Origin: Candidatus Methanoperedens sp.
GTDB taxonomy: Archaea; Halobacteriota; Methanosarcinia; Methanosarcinales; Methanoperedenaceae
Length of the DNA: 45,281 nucleotides
Direction: 5' to 3'
NCBI GenBank assembly: GCA_023249105.1
Contig: JAHFDG010000029.1
Coordinates: 1 to 45,281, forward strand
Positions within the stretch are counted from its first letter, which is position 1, and each line of letters begins with the position of its first letter. A program made the translations under genes and the position numbers. The notes under the pieces are model-generated. The model had not been told where the DNA came from. It saw nothing but the letters and a program-made list of their open reading frames with translations, and searched no databases. Below, piece after piece: positions 34,696 to 43,729 of the stretch.

Positions 34696-37362
34696 TCAAA
34701 TAATAATGCCAAGTGATAAATTATCCATTTCTTCTTTAAATTTATCTGATTTTATGCCATCTATGAAATTATAACATTCTGAGAACTTTTGCGTAGATAA
34801 TATGATGTTGAATTTATCATCTCGCTCAATAAACCCTTCAGCTTCCAGATAATCGGAAAGGTTTGTTTTTTCATTTTTTAAGTTAGTTATTGTAATAATA
34901 AATTGGTTAAACAGGCTAGTAATTTTCCGTCTAATATAAACATCTTCAAATTTATTTGTGGATTCCATGATTTGTTTCCAGACAATATATACATTTTTTG
35001 TGAAGATTACCTCTCCAGATATAATCTTTTGAATCCCCTCAAATTTCATTATGATTGGATCAACGATAATGGATTCAATCTTATTTTTATCATATTCAGA
35101 CAAATATTTAAGTGGAATTTCATCACAAACGAAAATATCTATTTGATCCACTCTTTGGTCTATTACATTAAGTTTATCGTTTATTGTCTTAAAGTGTAAA
35201 TCTCCTATTTCACGACTAATAAGAGGAAAATTATCTCGTGCAATTTTTTTTAAATTTTTTGACAAAACATTATAATATTTATTGAATTTTTTATATGTTA
35301 AAATTTCTTCTATATCTTTTTGATTAAAATCAATATTTTGGATTTTATATCTATCATAAGAGCGATATATTTTCTCACTGTCTGATAAACTTCCATCTTT
35401 GTACATTATGATGAATAGTTTCGAAATATTTGATTTTTTTGCATTACATTCTCTATTAATTCTTCCAGATATCTGTTCTATGCTGTCTAATATTGAATAA
35501 TCCCTTACTCCAAAATCACAATCAATATCGACACCAGCTTCAATCGATTGAGTTGAAACAATTATTATTCTTTCTTTTTTTGATTTATCTTTTATTTCTT
35601 CAATTATTTTCTTTCTTCTTAAGCTCGATATGGTGCTATTTAATAAATAAATGGAATAATTCTTGAAATCACAATCCGATTTAATTTTATTATATACCTT
35701 TCTTGAAGTAGATATTGTATTAAATGTCAAAAGAATTTTAACTTCTCCAGATTGGTAATTCTCATCAATTTCTTTCATCAAAAGGTTTTTAATTCCATTC
35801 ATATCACTGATATCTTTTTTGAAAATAATAGTATTTCTTTTGAATAGAGCATGACTAAAATATTTTTCAGGTGAGTCAATAATTTGTGGAACTTTAACAT
35901 CGTCTAGAAAATCATTGATATCTGGAAGAGTAGCACTCATAATAATATAATAAATATTCAAATTTCTGCTGGTTTCCTTAATAAAATCATAAAACACTCT
36001 AAAATTTTTATCACTTAATGTCTGTATCTCATCAACAATAACTATGCTGTTACATAGGTTTGCAATCTTATACCGATTATTTCCTCCATTTTTAATAATA
36101 CCGTTGAAAAAATTCACATTTGTTATAACATTTACACAATTATTTAAAAAATTATCATCCCTAATTACCATCATTTTCTTTAAATTAGGTATTGAATCTC
36201 TATTTTCCACACCTTGGAACTTATTTACATATGCTCTTGAGTATATATCTGAAAGAAGACCCGTTTTATTATATGTAAATAGAGTTTTGTCAAATAATGC
36301 TTTATCGATTGCTTCATAGTTCTGTTCAATTATATTGATATATGGAAAAACATAAAATAGTCTTTTCACGCTCATATCATGCTCAAGAATATCCAGCGCC
36401 AGTTTCATGGAAATATTTGTTTTTCCGCCACCAGTTGGAACAGATAGCATAAATATTTTTTCATTTCCTTTAAGGAGTTTAGTTATGTTATTGCTGCATT
36501 CAATCAATATCTCTCGTCGTAAAGCATTTATGTCTTTGCATTGTGAAATATCTCTTTGCTCACTATAATTAATATTTTTATTATAAGGTATTTGTAAATA
36601 TGATTTTCTCATCTTCTCACGAATAACATCATCAATAATATTTAAAGGATACATGGCATCAAATGAATAGGTGAAATGCATTGTTGAATAGGAATCACTA
36701 AGAACAAGCAGTGAATATAGGAGCTTGACGAGTAAGAATATCTTTGGCCATTCAACATTATTTGAAAAGAAATCTTTTTTGAAATCTTCTGTTAGTATCT
36801 TCTCCTCGATATTCGTTAATTGAAAAATCTGATTGATTATTTCTATTTGTTCATTATCATAGAATTGATTTATTGTAGTAAAATCAGCTAATTTTCCATG
36901 ATGATTTCGAACAATATTTTCCATCAAATAAATTCCATCAACTGACTCATTAAATTTTTTTTGAAGAAAAGCACTTAGAACTCTTTCTGAAAAAAAACTA
37001 TGTTCAGTGTTACCCGAAAATGATTGTCCTTTTACTTTCTTTTTTTGAAATTTCGGATTCATTTTTCCGATATCATGGTAATAAATTGCATACGAAAGAA
37101 TTTGTTTGTTTTCATTTAGACATTTTTCTCCAAAAACGGCAGAAATCAGTTTGTCAGGTATTGGTTCAAGTCCTAATTTATCCACAATATGCAAGAAGTA
37201 ATTACTACAAAGCTCTGAGTGGTCTTCTAATAATTCAAAATCATTCTCTTTTCTATGAGCAGAATAGAATATATTTCGTGGTATTAGGCTTTTATCTAAA
37301 GTTTGAAAAATATCCTTAAAAGTATTAGAATATATAGTAGTAGTCATTATTTCTTGTGACAA
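34696..37362 (-). CDS. cas3: Cas3, HD nuclease-helicase of type I-B
   Basis: This 888-residue protein cuts and unwinds target DNA recruited by Cascade. The HD domain has H48, H96-D97 (YYHDIGK), H121 and H154-H155 (RNHHGK). The helicase has Walker A PTGGGKT at 309-315, the DEIQ box at 444-447, SATLP and the C-terminal motif with QISGRINRE. The start is TTG 37362 with AGGT 7 nt upstream; ATG 37347 is an alternative. Either overlaps the end of cas5. The gene is very AT-rich, like cas5, cas7 and cas8. Confidence 0.95.
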   Translation of the reverse strand: MSQEIMTTTIYSNTFKDIFQTLDKSLIPRNIFYSAHRKENDFELLEDHSELCSNYFLHIVDKLGLEPIPDKLISAVFGEKCLNENKQILSYAIYYHDIGKMNPKFQKKKVKGQSFSGNTEHSFFSERVLSAFLQKKFNESVDGIYLMENIVRNHHGKLADFTTINQFYDNEQIEIINQIFQLTNIEEKILTEDFKKDFFSNNVEWPKIFLLVKLLYSLLVLSDSYSTMHFTYSFDAMYPLNIIDDVIREKMRKSYLQIPYNKNINYSEQRDISQCKDINALRREILIECSNNITKLLKGNEKIFMLSVPTGGGKTNISMKLALDILEHDMSVKRLFYVFPYINIIEQNYEAIDKALFDKTLFTYNKTGLLSDIYSRAYVNKFQGVENRDSIPNLKKMMVIRDDNFLNNCVNVITNVNFFNGIIKNGGNNRYKIANLCNSIVIVDEIQTLSDKNFRVFYDFIKETSRNLNIYYIIMSATLPDINDFLDDVKVPQIIDSPEKYFSHALFKRNTIIFKKDISDMNGIKNLLMKEIDENYQSGEVKILLTFNTISTSRKVYNKIKSDCDFKNYSIYLLNSTISSLRRKKIIEEIKDKSKKERIIIVSTQSIEAGVDIDCDFGVRDYSILDSIEQISGRINRECNAKKSNISKLFIIMYKDGSLSDSEKIYRSYDRYKIQNIDFNQKDIEEILTYKKFNKYYNVLSKNLKKIARDNFPLISREIGDLHFKTINDKLNVIDQRVDQIDIFVCDEIPLKYLSEYDKNKIESIIVDPIIMKFEGIQKIISGEVIFTKNVYIVWKQIMESTNKFEDVYIRRKITSLFNQFIITITNLKNEKTNLSDYLEAEGFIERDDKFNIILSTQKFSECYNFIDGIKSDKFKEEMDNLSLGIII

Positions 37363-38035
37363 TTAAATTACCTGGATTCTTAAATGATATAACACATTCT
37401 TTTTGGGGAATTGCCATTAATCGATAAATATATTTGAAATTTTCATTGAAGTCTATTGGCAGCATTTCCAATTTCATGTTATTAACTCTGTTATCTTTAA
37501 ATTCATCAAATGGAAATATACTAGAGCACTTTACTTCTTCCAGCAAATTTATTTCATAGTCTTCCAAGGAAATATATTGGATGTTTGCAAAAAATTCATT
37601 TTTTCCTAAATATATAGGGAAAAAACTTTTATTATTCTTAATATATTCAATTATTCTATTATGTATAATGTTGTTTTCGTTCAGCAATATACCAATCTCA
37701 TAGTTTGGCTCCAGCAATATCTGTTCATTAATTATTACATTGGGCGGACCTGCATCAATGCGGTTATTCAAGTAACTGTTCATGCTATTATAGATTACAA
37801 CAAACTTTTTATCATGATAATTATTGGATTTTATATATACTTTTACATCTTTGAGTGTACGATAAAATTCAGGCTCTAATTCATTATTCTTATTTCCCCC
37901 AAGGCCAGCAATTGAACCGATAAGTCCTAGCAATTGAGGTTTTGGAATGATTGAATATGTATTCCTAAAGCGATTGCTAATAGGCTGATTAAAATGGGCA
38001 AAATCCCCAAATAATTTAAATTTTAGGAGTTTCAT
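37325..38035 (-). CDS. cas5: Cas5, Cascade subunit (Cas5b type)
   Basis: This is a 236-residue RAMP-like protein. The N-terminus KLLKFKLFGDFAHFNQPISN and the following SIIPKPQLLGLIGSIAGLGG match the Cas5 family, which binds the 5' handle of crRNA. The gene overlaps the start of cas3 and lies 52 bp after cas7. It lacks a Cas6 role here, since a separate cas6 is present. Confidence 0.93.
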   Translation of the reverse strand: MKLLKFKLFGDFAHFNQPISNRFRNTYSIIPKPQLLGLIGSIAGLGGNKNNELEPEFYRTLKDVKVYIKSNNYHDKKFVVIYNSMNSYLNNRIDAGPPNVIINEQILLEPNYEIGILLNENNIIHNRIIEYIKNNKSFFPIYLGKNEFFANIQYISLEDYEINLLEEVKCSSIFPFDEFKDNRVNNMKLEMLPIDFNENFKYIYRLMAIPQKECVISFKNPGNLIVTRNNDYYYIF

Positions 38036-38087
38036 TTACTATATTTTCCCTTTTTGAGCTTTCTTATGCAATCTCATGAAGTTTATG

Positions 38088-38957
38088 TCACGGTTTTATA
38101 TTATTTTCAAGTATAATATTCTTGACTTTGTTGCTATATTCTTCAAGTGAAGTTTTATCGATATCAGCATTAACCAATTTCATGACTTTAGAGTAATTAA
38201 TAACTATTTCATCATTTAAGTCGTAAATCTCAACAAGTGAATTTAAATTGTTAAATATTTTATCTTGTTCGTTCTTAAACCATAGCATACTTACAGTTTC
38301 ACAGCCAAACATTGTGGTAGAATTTACCCATCCCACAGCATATTTCATCGCTTTCTTTAATTTCTCAATATCTTCATCTTTTATTTTGATACCTTGTTTC
38401 TCTGCAGAGTTCATGTTTAGACAAACATCGTATACATAATAAACATCATCTGCTCTGGATTCTTCTCCTATTGTTGTCTGTTGAGCATCTTTACTTTTCT
38501 CATTTGAATTACGGTAAGGAGATAATATATTTGAAGAAAAGATACTGGATTTATTATATCTATTAACTCCATAATTTATTTGACACGGCCCAGTTAAAGA
38601 TATATTACTATCAACGGCAAATACGATTCCAAATAATCGAACATCTATGAATTTTAAAAGATCTTCAAGAATGACTTTTTCATCTTTAGGAAGTTCTTTT
38701 TTATTACATTTCTTTAGATAATTTTCTCTTAATGTGAGATATCGTTGCGTTACAGCTCCCTTTTCATCCGTATGAAATTCTTTAGATCTATGAACGAAGA
38801 TTGGTTCTTCCTTTGAGAGATATTCCCTTATGCAATATTTTAATGCTTTATCAGTTGCAAAAATTTTTCCAGTAGGTAATCTCCGTGGAAGTCCATCAAA
38901 ACCCGCATTGAAATTCGCATTTTTTGCATTCACAACAACTATTCCGTTATAATTCAT
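38088..38957 (-). CDS. cas7: Cas7, Cascade backbone (Csh2 type)
   Basis: This 289-residue protein forms the crRNA-coating backbone. It starts NYNGIVVVNAKNANFNAGFD, then LPRRLPTGKIFATDKALKYC, and continues with DVRLFGIVFAVD, SLTGPCQINYGVNR and the DVCLNM region, all typical of Csh2/DevR-family Cas7. It lies one base after cas8, so expression is coupled. Confidence 0.95.
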   Translation of the reverse strand: MNYNGIVVVNAKNANFNAGFDGLPRRLPTGKIFATDKALKYCIREYLSKEEPIFVHRSKEFHTDEKGAVTQRYLTLRENYLKKCNKKELPKDEKVILEDLLKFIDVRLFGIVFAVDSNISLTGPCQINYGVNRYNKSSIFSSNILSPYRNSNEKSKDAQQTTIGEESRADDVYYVYDVCLNMNSAEKQGIKIKDEDIEKLKKAMKYAVGWVNSTTMFGCETVSMLWFKNEQDKIFNNLNSLVEIYDLNDEIVINYSKVMKLVNADIDKTSLEEYSNKVKNIILENNIKP

Positions 38958-38958
38958 T

Positions 38959-40890
38959 TTATTCCTCCTCTTGTTGTTTAAATTCTAATTCTTCCTTTTC
39001 CTTCTTTGAAACATACAAATGATTATTGTCAAAATAACCAGTGTACATCGGTATTTTATTGTCCTCATAATTTTTCGTGAATTCAAATGCTAAAACATTG
39101 CTAATGAGTGAACGAAAACCACGGTTATTATCAATATATTCATTATGAGAATACTTTTCTAGCACCGCAATCAATTTCTGTTTTAAACCATCCATGTTAT
39201 GAACATTCATAGTATATTTGGTGAATAAGCTAAACCTATTTTCAGTTTTGCTAACCTGCAACAGATAATAAAATATCTGTCCCATCGAATAGCTTGCTTC
39301 AAAATCATTTTCCAGTTTGATATTTTCCAAGTCCTGTATTTTTTCTTTCAGTCTAAGATATTCCGTAATAATACCGCCTCCATTTGGTTCTAAATTCAGA
39401 TATTTGAAATAAATAGTTAAGAAAAATCGCATTTTATTATTTCCAATTTTCATCTGGTCGCGAAGATTTTGATTATCAACAAGTTCTGATAAAATCTCTA
39501 TAAAGAGTTTCGTAAAAATTTTATCCTCAAACAAAGAAGCATCTTGAAAATATATATAATTTCTAATAATTGAATTATATTCGATAATTTTTAATTTTAG
39601 GAATGGATGAAGAGACTTGATCAAATTCTTGGAATCAGTTTCAAATAAGGACGGGATAAGTGCATTGTTGAAGAGCAGATTTAATTCCATTGAAAATGTG
39701 ATTTTATCTCTATCATTTTGAATCAAAATTATTTCCTCATCTTTACCTTTGGAATCAAGTTCTTTTAATTTGGAACTTATCGGGATGTCTCGAACGTTTA
39801 CTTTAGGATTTTCATTTGGAAGATTGTAATTGAAGTTATTAACATATCTAAAATCTATATCTTCAATTTTCGGATCAGTCATCATCATTACATAATCGAA
39901 CTCATTAAAACGATTTCTATGATAGAGACCTTTTAACATTTTCAAGATGCCAAGCGGTTTAGAAGAGTAATCTTGATAATCAGTCTTGTCCACTGAAACA
40001 GTAGGAAATACATACCTATAAAATTTATTCTTTTTGATATATTCAAAAAAATTATAAATATTCTTGGCACATTTGCTACATATATTAAAATTTTCGGGGC
40101 TATCTGATTTCAAATTTGTTTTGTATCTTGTAGGATGTCTGAAAAGAAACTTCCGAGCTTTTTCTAAATCAAACATATTCCCCTGAGTTAACATATATAG
40201 CTGCTCAACCGCACCACAATTATCACAATTCCCTTTAAATGTTGGATATTTAAGAATTTTTGTATTGATATAATTATCAACAGCATCTAAATAATTATTA
40301 ATTTCTGATTCATTTACAAGAAAAACCACATAATCATTTTTTTGTAATCCAAATTTATTTTCTGGATTTATAAGGTCGAAATCCTTGAAAAAATTTGCTA
40401 CTTTATCAGAAAGCCAAGGAAATTTATTGAAATATTCAGTATTTTTAAAGGATGTTTTAAAAGCATCAACTTTTTTTTGAGGAAATTCTATAAATAAATT
40501 TTCATTGGGATATTTCTTGTCTTTATTAATAAACGTGTCAAAGATTTTAAAGTGAGCAGGAGAATGACTCATCAATGCAGCGTTTGATCCAATATTATTT
40601 GAATTATTATGAGTAGGATTTACGAATTTACTGCAATTGAAATAAGCAAGTAATTCCCTTTTTTTTTGTGAATATGTGGAAAATAGTGGATTTTCATTGA
40701 TTTCTTCTAACAAGTTTTTATTCTTTATTAGAAATGGTGAATCTAATATTTCTGGAGGAACAACCAAAATATTTGTATCTTTGGTTTTTGAATTCTCGCT
40801 ACTTTCCTCTAACAATTCGCTGTAATCATCTTCGGAAAACAAATTTACAATAAAGTTGTACAGACTATTCACCTCTATTGTTTTTTTCAA
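38959..40890 (-). CDS. cas8b: Cas8b, large Cascade subunit with a zinc finger
   Basis: This 643-residue protein is the large subunit that recognises the PAM and recruits Cas3. Sequence similarity in this family is weak, and the call rests on size, position and the four-cysteine site C222/C225 (NCDNCGAVEQ) and C271/C274 (CSKCAKN), which is usual for Cas8b/Csh1 proteins. The start may be TTG 40890 or GTG 40872. Either overlaps the end of the upstream Cys-rich gene. It ends one base before cas7. Confidence 0.88.
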   Translation of the reverse strand: MKKTIEVNSLYNFIVNLFSEDDYSELLEESSENSKTKDTNILVVPPEILDSPFLIKNKNLLEEINENPLFSTYSQKKRELLAYFNCSKFVNPTHNNSNNIGSNAALMSHSPAHFKIFDTFINKDKKYPNENLFIEFPQKKVDAFKTSFKNTEYFNKFPWLSDKVANFFKDFDLINPENKFGLQKNDYVVFLVNESEINNYLDAVDNYINTKILKYPTFKGNCDNCGAVEQLYMLTQGNMFDLEKARKFLFRHPTRYKTNLKSDSPENFNICSKCAKNIYNFFEYIKKNKFYRYVFPTVSVDKTDYQDYSSKPLGILKMLKGLYHRNRFNEFDYVMMMTDPKIEDIDFRYVNNFNYNLPNENPKVNVRDIPISSKLKELDSKGKDEEIILIQNDRDKITFSMELNLLFNNALIPSLFETDSKNLIKSLHPFLKLKIIEYNSIIRNYIYFQDASLFEDKIFTKLFIEILSELVDNQNLRDQMKIGNNKMRFFLTIYFKYLNLEPNGGGIITEYLRLKEKIQDLENIKLENDFEASYSMGQIFYYLLQVSKTENRFSLFTKYTMNVHNMDGLKQKLIAVLEKYSHNEYIDNNRGFRSLISNVLAFEFTKNYEDNKIPMYTGYFDNNHLYVSKKEKEELEFKQQEEE

Positions 40891-41323
40891 CTACCCTCAT
40901 CTTCTTCGCCTCCCGTGAAACCTCCTCCAACTGATCCAGCATCTCCGGCGGCATCTCCAGGCTTATCATCAGGAGCAGCATCGAAACCGCGCCCCGGTTG
41001 TAGAACTCCTTCGCGAGGGTTTCATGATCAAAATGTTCAATGCCTATTTCATGCACCTGTTCCCATGCATCATCAAAGGCAAGATACTGCATTTCCTTCG
41101 CGACCTTCTCACATCGTGGAATATGCTTCGCAATGTCCTGGGGTGTCATCTTCAGTTCTTCAGGAGAATAGCCCTTTTCCAGTAATTCCATACACCTGTC
41201 ACAGGTCAGCATGTCATTTTTGGGCTTCGGGTCAGGGCAGTCCATATCTATGCCGCAAATGGAGCAGGGAACGTTCACCATCCGGCTATTCTTTGCCTTT
41301 CCACCTCGTTTCTCCGCCTTCAT
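40865..41323 (-). CDS. Cys-rich protein at the head of the cas operon, unknown
   Basis: This 152-residue protein has not been recognised as a known Cas family. Residues 15-45 hold two CxxC pairs (PCSICGIDMDCPDPKP and LTCDRCMELLEK), which suggest a zinc ribbon. The rest is helical and acidic, with a C-terminal amphipathic segment (MISLEMPPEMLDQLEEVSRE). ATG 41323 begins a lysine-rich tail; ATG 41281 (MVNVPCSICG) is a shorter alternative. It overlaps cas8b by up to 26 bp, so it is translated with the interference genes. It could be a regulator or an accessory subunit. A TATA-like GTTTAATAATCC lies 20-30 bp upstream. Confidence 0.7.
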   Translation of the reverse strand: MKAEKRGGKAKNSRMVNVPCSICGIDMDCPDPKPKNDMLTCDRCMELLEKGYSPEELKMTPQDIAKHIPRCEKVAKEMQYLAFDDAWEQVHEIGIEHFDHETLAKEFYNRGAVSMLLLMISLEMPPEMLDQLEEVSREAKKMRVVEKNNRGE

Positions 41324-41442
41324 AGATTCTTTACATAATCTCCGGGATTATTAAACCTTTTGAAAGCGGGGTGAAACTAATTTTTTATCGCAAACATTAC
41401 GATAGTCAAGTTTTTAAACCAGTTCAATCAAAAGGGAATCAG

Positions 41443-41814
41443 ATGGCAGAACTCACAGTCAGGAAAATAATCGAAATCCATGACGAGATCATAAAAAAAT
41501 ATAGCGGGACAAATGGGGTATTAAGTGAAGCTACACTGGAAATGCTCGTCTATAAAGTGAATCGTGAGCATGATGTGTTAAAACAGTCATCTATGGTTCT
41601 GCACATAATAACGTCCCAACATCCGTTTTTTGATGGAAACAAAAGAACAGCCCTGGTGACGGCAGAAAAAATGCTTTACGATAAAGGATATTACATTCAT
41701 GCAGAAGCTGAAGAAAAAGTTGATTTGATGATAAAAATAGCAGAATACAAATGTTCGGTAAAAACAATAGAAAAATGGGTCAAAGAAACAATCAGAGAAC
41801 TACATCCGGGCTAA
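41443..41814 (+). CDS. Fic/Doc-family protein
   Basis: From ATG 41443 this is a 123-residue protein. A longer frame begins at 41371, but TTTTTAAA at 41411-41418 places a likely promoter inside it. The Fic/Doc active site HPFFDGNKRTA (about residues 56-66) is intact. Doc-type toxins transfer a phosphate or nucleotide onto targets such as EF-Tu. The gene is opposite in direction to cas6 and the cas operon and lies between them. No clear antitoxin with the inhibitory S/TxxxE/D motif is seen, though a small minus-strand frame overlaps its end. Confidence 0.82.
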   Translation: MAELTVRKIIEIHDEIIKKYSGTNGVLSEATLEMLVYKVNREHDVLKQSSMVLHIITSQHPFFDGNKRTALVTAEKMLYDKGYYIHAEAEEKVDLMIKIAEYKCSVKTIEKWVKETIRELHPG

Positions 41815-41973
41815 TATCTTGAGAGCTTTATCGTTCCTTTGCATTATTTCCAATACTTCTTCTTTTTCTTTTGATGTAAGCCCCTCTTCTTTTCTTACAA
41901 CTGTTCTGGGCTGTTTTGCTTGATATCTCATGCAAGCATCAATTAGTTTTATTCTATATAAACCATGCTTCAA
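41800..41973 (-). CDS. Possible small basic protein overlapping fic 3' end
   Basis: An open frame of 57 residues begins at TTG 41973 (43 from ATG 41931) and ends at 41800, overlapping the fic stop by 15 bp. The product includes LYRIKLIDACMRYQAKQPR, then KEEGLTSKEKEEVLEIMQRN, a coherent helical, charged sequence. No family is recognised. It may be a partner of the Fic protein or the remnant of a longer gene. Confidence 0.35.
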   Translation of the reverse strand: MKHGLYRIKLIDACMRYQAKQPRTVVRKEEGLTSKEKEEVLEIMQRNDKALKILARM

Positions 41974-42095
41974 TATTTCGCAAACTCAATAGATTTGTTT
42001 CATGCCCCCTCTGCCTTCCCTATCCTCTTCTTCGCTCCCCTATCGCCTCCTCCAGATCATCCAATGGCGGCGGCATCCCCGGCTTATCATAAATC

Positions 42096-42824
42096 TTACG
42101 GGAATATAACGTCAACACACCCGAACCCCATTGCATTCTTCTCCCCAAGACCAGCGTCATAAGCAAACTTCAAAAGTTCAGGACTTGCCTGGAGATGCAT
42201 ACTGAATAAGCTACAGCGCCTGTAGCCGTCAGCGACCCTGATCCGTTTGGGTTTCATGTCCTTTATCTCTAATATGTCAAAATGATCCTGCGGAGCTTTA
42301 TCATAGAATTCACTAAAACGCTCGATCAGGTTTTTATGAAGATTTTCGTAGAACTTCGGATCTTTCGGGTAAAGATCGACCTCTCTAAGACCCTCATTCT
42401 CCTTTCGCATCGTCTTTACATAAACCGGGGAAAGCGTCTTGAACCAGCACTCATCCCCAAAAGTTATTTCATTCAGTATTTCAATGCGCTCGATAACGAT
42501 ATCAACTTTCCCATCCGGCCCATCCAGGTAAAATCCCGGTTCCATGAGAAGCCCTTCTGCAAAACTTTTAATGAACCTGTCATCTGGAGATGATAGAATA
42601 AAATAAGCATTTTCAAAAAAGAGACCTGATTTGCTGAATTTTCTATTCAGTAAAACAAGATTTGAAAAAGTATAGAATTTAAATCCCTGGTGAGCATGCG
42701 TTTCGTTAGCCAGCCTGACGTCAGCTTCTGCAAGTTTAAAGTATAACATTGACGCCATGCCGTATTGATAATCGAAATTCACTGGACGGTTCGATATATT
42801 CCTGATCGTTATTTTGCTCCTCAA
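42096..42824 (-). CDS. cas6: Cas6, crRNA-processing endoribonuclease
   Basis: The protein has 242 residues with a TTG start; AGGAG lies 7 nt upstream. The ferredoxin-like fold ends with GLGEKNAMGFGCVDVIF, the glycine-rich loop of Cas6. HAHQGFKFYTFSNL near residues 43-56 and FILSSPDDRFIKSFAEGL are also typical. Cas6 cuts pre-crRNA in each repeat to leave the 8-nt ATTGAAAC handle. It is set apart from the other cas genes by the Fic gene and probably has its own promoter. Confidence 0.92.
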   Translation of the reverse strand: MRSKITIRNISNRPVNFDYQYGMASMLYFKLAEADVRLANETHAHQGFKFYTFSNLVLLNRKFSKSGLFFENAYFILSSPDDRFIKSFAEGLLMEPGFYLDGPDGKVDIVIERIEILNEITFGDECWFKTLSPVYVKTMRKENEGLREVDLYPKDPKFYENLHKNLIERFSEFYDKAPQDHFDILEIKDMKPKRIRVADGYRRCSLFSMHLQASPELLKFAYDAGLGEKNAMGFGCVDVIFP

Positions 42825-42862
42825 TATTGGACTCCTTTGATAATAATCAAGACCTTTAACGT

Positions 42863-42870
42863 AGTATAAA
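42863..42870 (-). promoter_or_regulatory. TATA-like element of cas6
   Basis: On the minus strand TTTATACT lies about 40 bp before the TTG start of cas6, with AGGAG between them at 42832-42836. Confidence 0.45.
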
Positions 42871-42875
42871 TCTAT

Positions 42876-43118
42876 TCATTTTAACTTCCTTAGCTTCCTT
42901 ATTTTCTCAATTCCACCTTCAGTTTTAGCAAGGCGCTCATAAAAAGTATTTGCCATAATTATCTGCGCATCTATTAGAGGCCCAACCTCCCTGATCCAGA
43001 TTGAGCGAGGATGTGTTTTTACAAATTCAGCCCATCGCTCGATATGCTCGGTATGAGTCCTGTCTCTTTGATGTTCCCGTTCAAATAGACAGAATAATAT
43101 TGGGAACATCAAACTCAT
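42876..43118 (-). CDS. Small partner protein of the nucleotidyltransferase
   Basis: This is an 80-residue protein of unknown family, helical and rich in Arg, His and Glu (LFEREHQRDRTHTEHIERWA, then IMANTFYERLAKTEGG). Its start overlaps the nucleotidyltransferase-like stop by 4 bp. Such a two-gene arrangement with an MNT-type enzyme resembles toxin-antitoxin modules. Which of the two is toxic is unknown. Confidence 0.65.
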   Translation of the reverse strand: MSLMFPILFCLFEREHQRDRTHTEHIERWAEFVKTHPRSIWIREVGPLIDAQIIMANTFYERLAKTEGGIEKIRKLRKLK

Positions 43119-43678
43119 GATAAGCGCAACCTGCGGATTTCAGCTTTTATTTTTGTGATCTCACTTTCATCAAGGACGTCCGAATAGATGATTCGCAAAT
43201 GCTTTGCATCATCCATGTCCTTTTCAGATCTGAGCAGTTCTTCCTTAAAAGCAATATTCATTTCAATACTTGAAAAATAAAGATCCAGCCCCGTAAGAGG
43301 AAGTTTTTTTCTTGTCCGGATTTGATAATCATCCAGTTCATCTTTGGCTAATTTCAATTCCATTTCCGGGATAAAATGTCCTTTTCTGACATATCGCACG
43401 CTGGTCTTGTCTTTTAAATAGTCATCATAAATTACTTCCGGATCTTTCGACTGTATGCATTCAAAACCTGCCATCAAAAGATCATTATGCATTTTTATGA
43501 ACGCGTCTTTTTTGATATTTTCAATGATTATATCCACATCTTCCGTTCCCCTGCTTCTTCCATGTGCAATCGCTACGAACCCTGATACAATGGCATATTT
43601 TGTATGCTTTTTTACTATATGGACAAAATCTTCTGCAAACGTATCAAGAATTGTCCGCTCTTTTATTTCTCGGCTCAT
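43115..43678 (-). CDS. Nucleotidyltransferase-fold protein (DUF6036/AbiEii-like)
   Basis: This 187-residue protein has a nucleotidyltransferase core: YAIVSGFVAIAHGRSRGTED then VDIII, with the GRSRGTEDVD acidic triad region at about residues 38-47. The C-terminal part is helical (FKEELLRSEKDMDDAKHLRI). It may attach nucleotides to a partner protein or tRNA. It precedes the small 80-residue gene with a 4-bp overlap and lies just beyond cas6. Confidence 0.75.
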   Translation of the reverse strand: MSREIKERTILDTFAEDFVHIVKKHTKYAIVSGFVAIAHGRSRGTEDVDIIIENIKKDAFIKMHNDLLMAGFECIQSKDPEVIYDDYLKDKTSVRYVRKGHFIPEMELKLAKDELDDYQIRTRKKLPLTGLDLYFSSIEMNIAFKEELLRSEKDMDDAKHLRIIYSDVLDESEITKIKAEIRRLRLS

Positions 43679-43729
43679 TCAGGTTATTCAATATATTTGC
43701 GGGATAATATGCCTTTCCACATACCCATA

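Noticed and set aside
40915-41325. Plus-strand frame opposite the Cys-rich cas-operon gene
   Set aside because: It is a shadow frame with Pro/Ser-rich composition and no domain.
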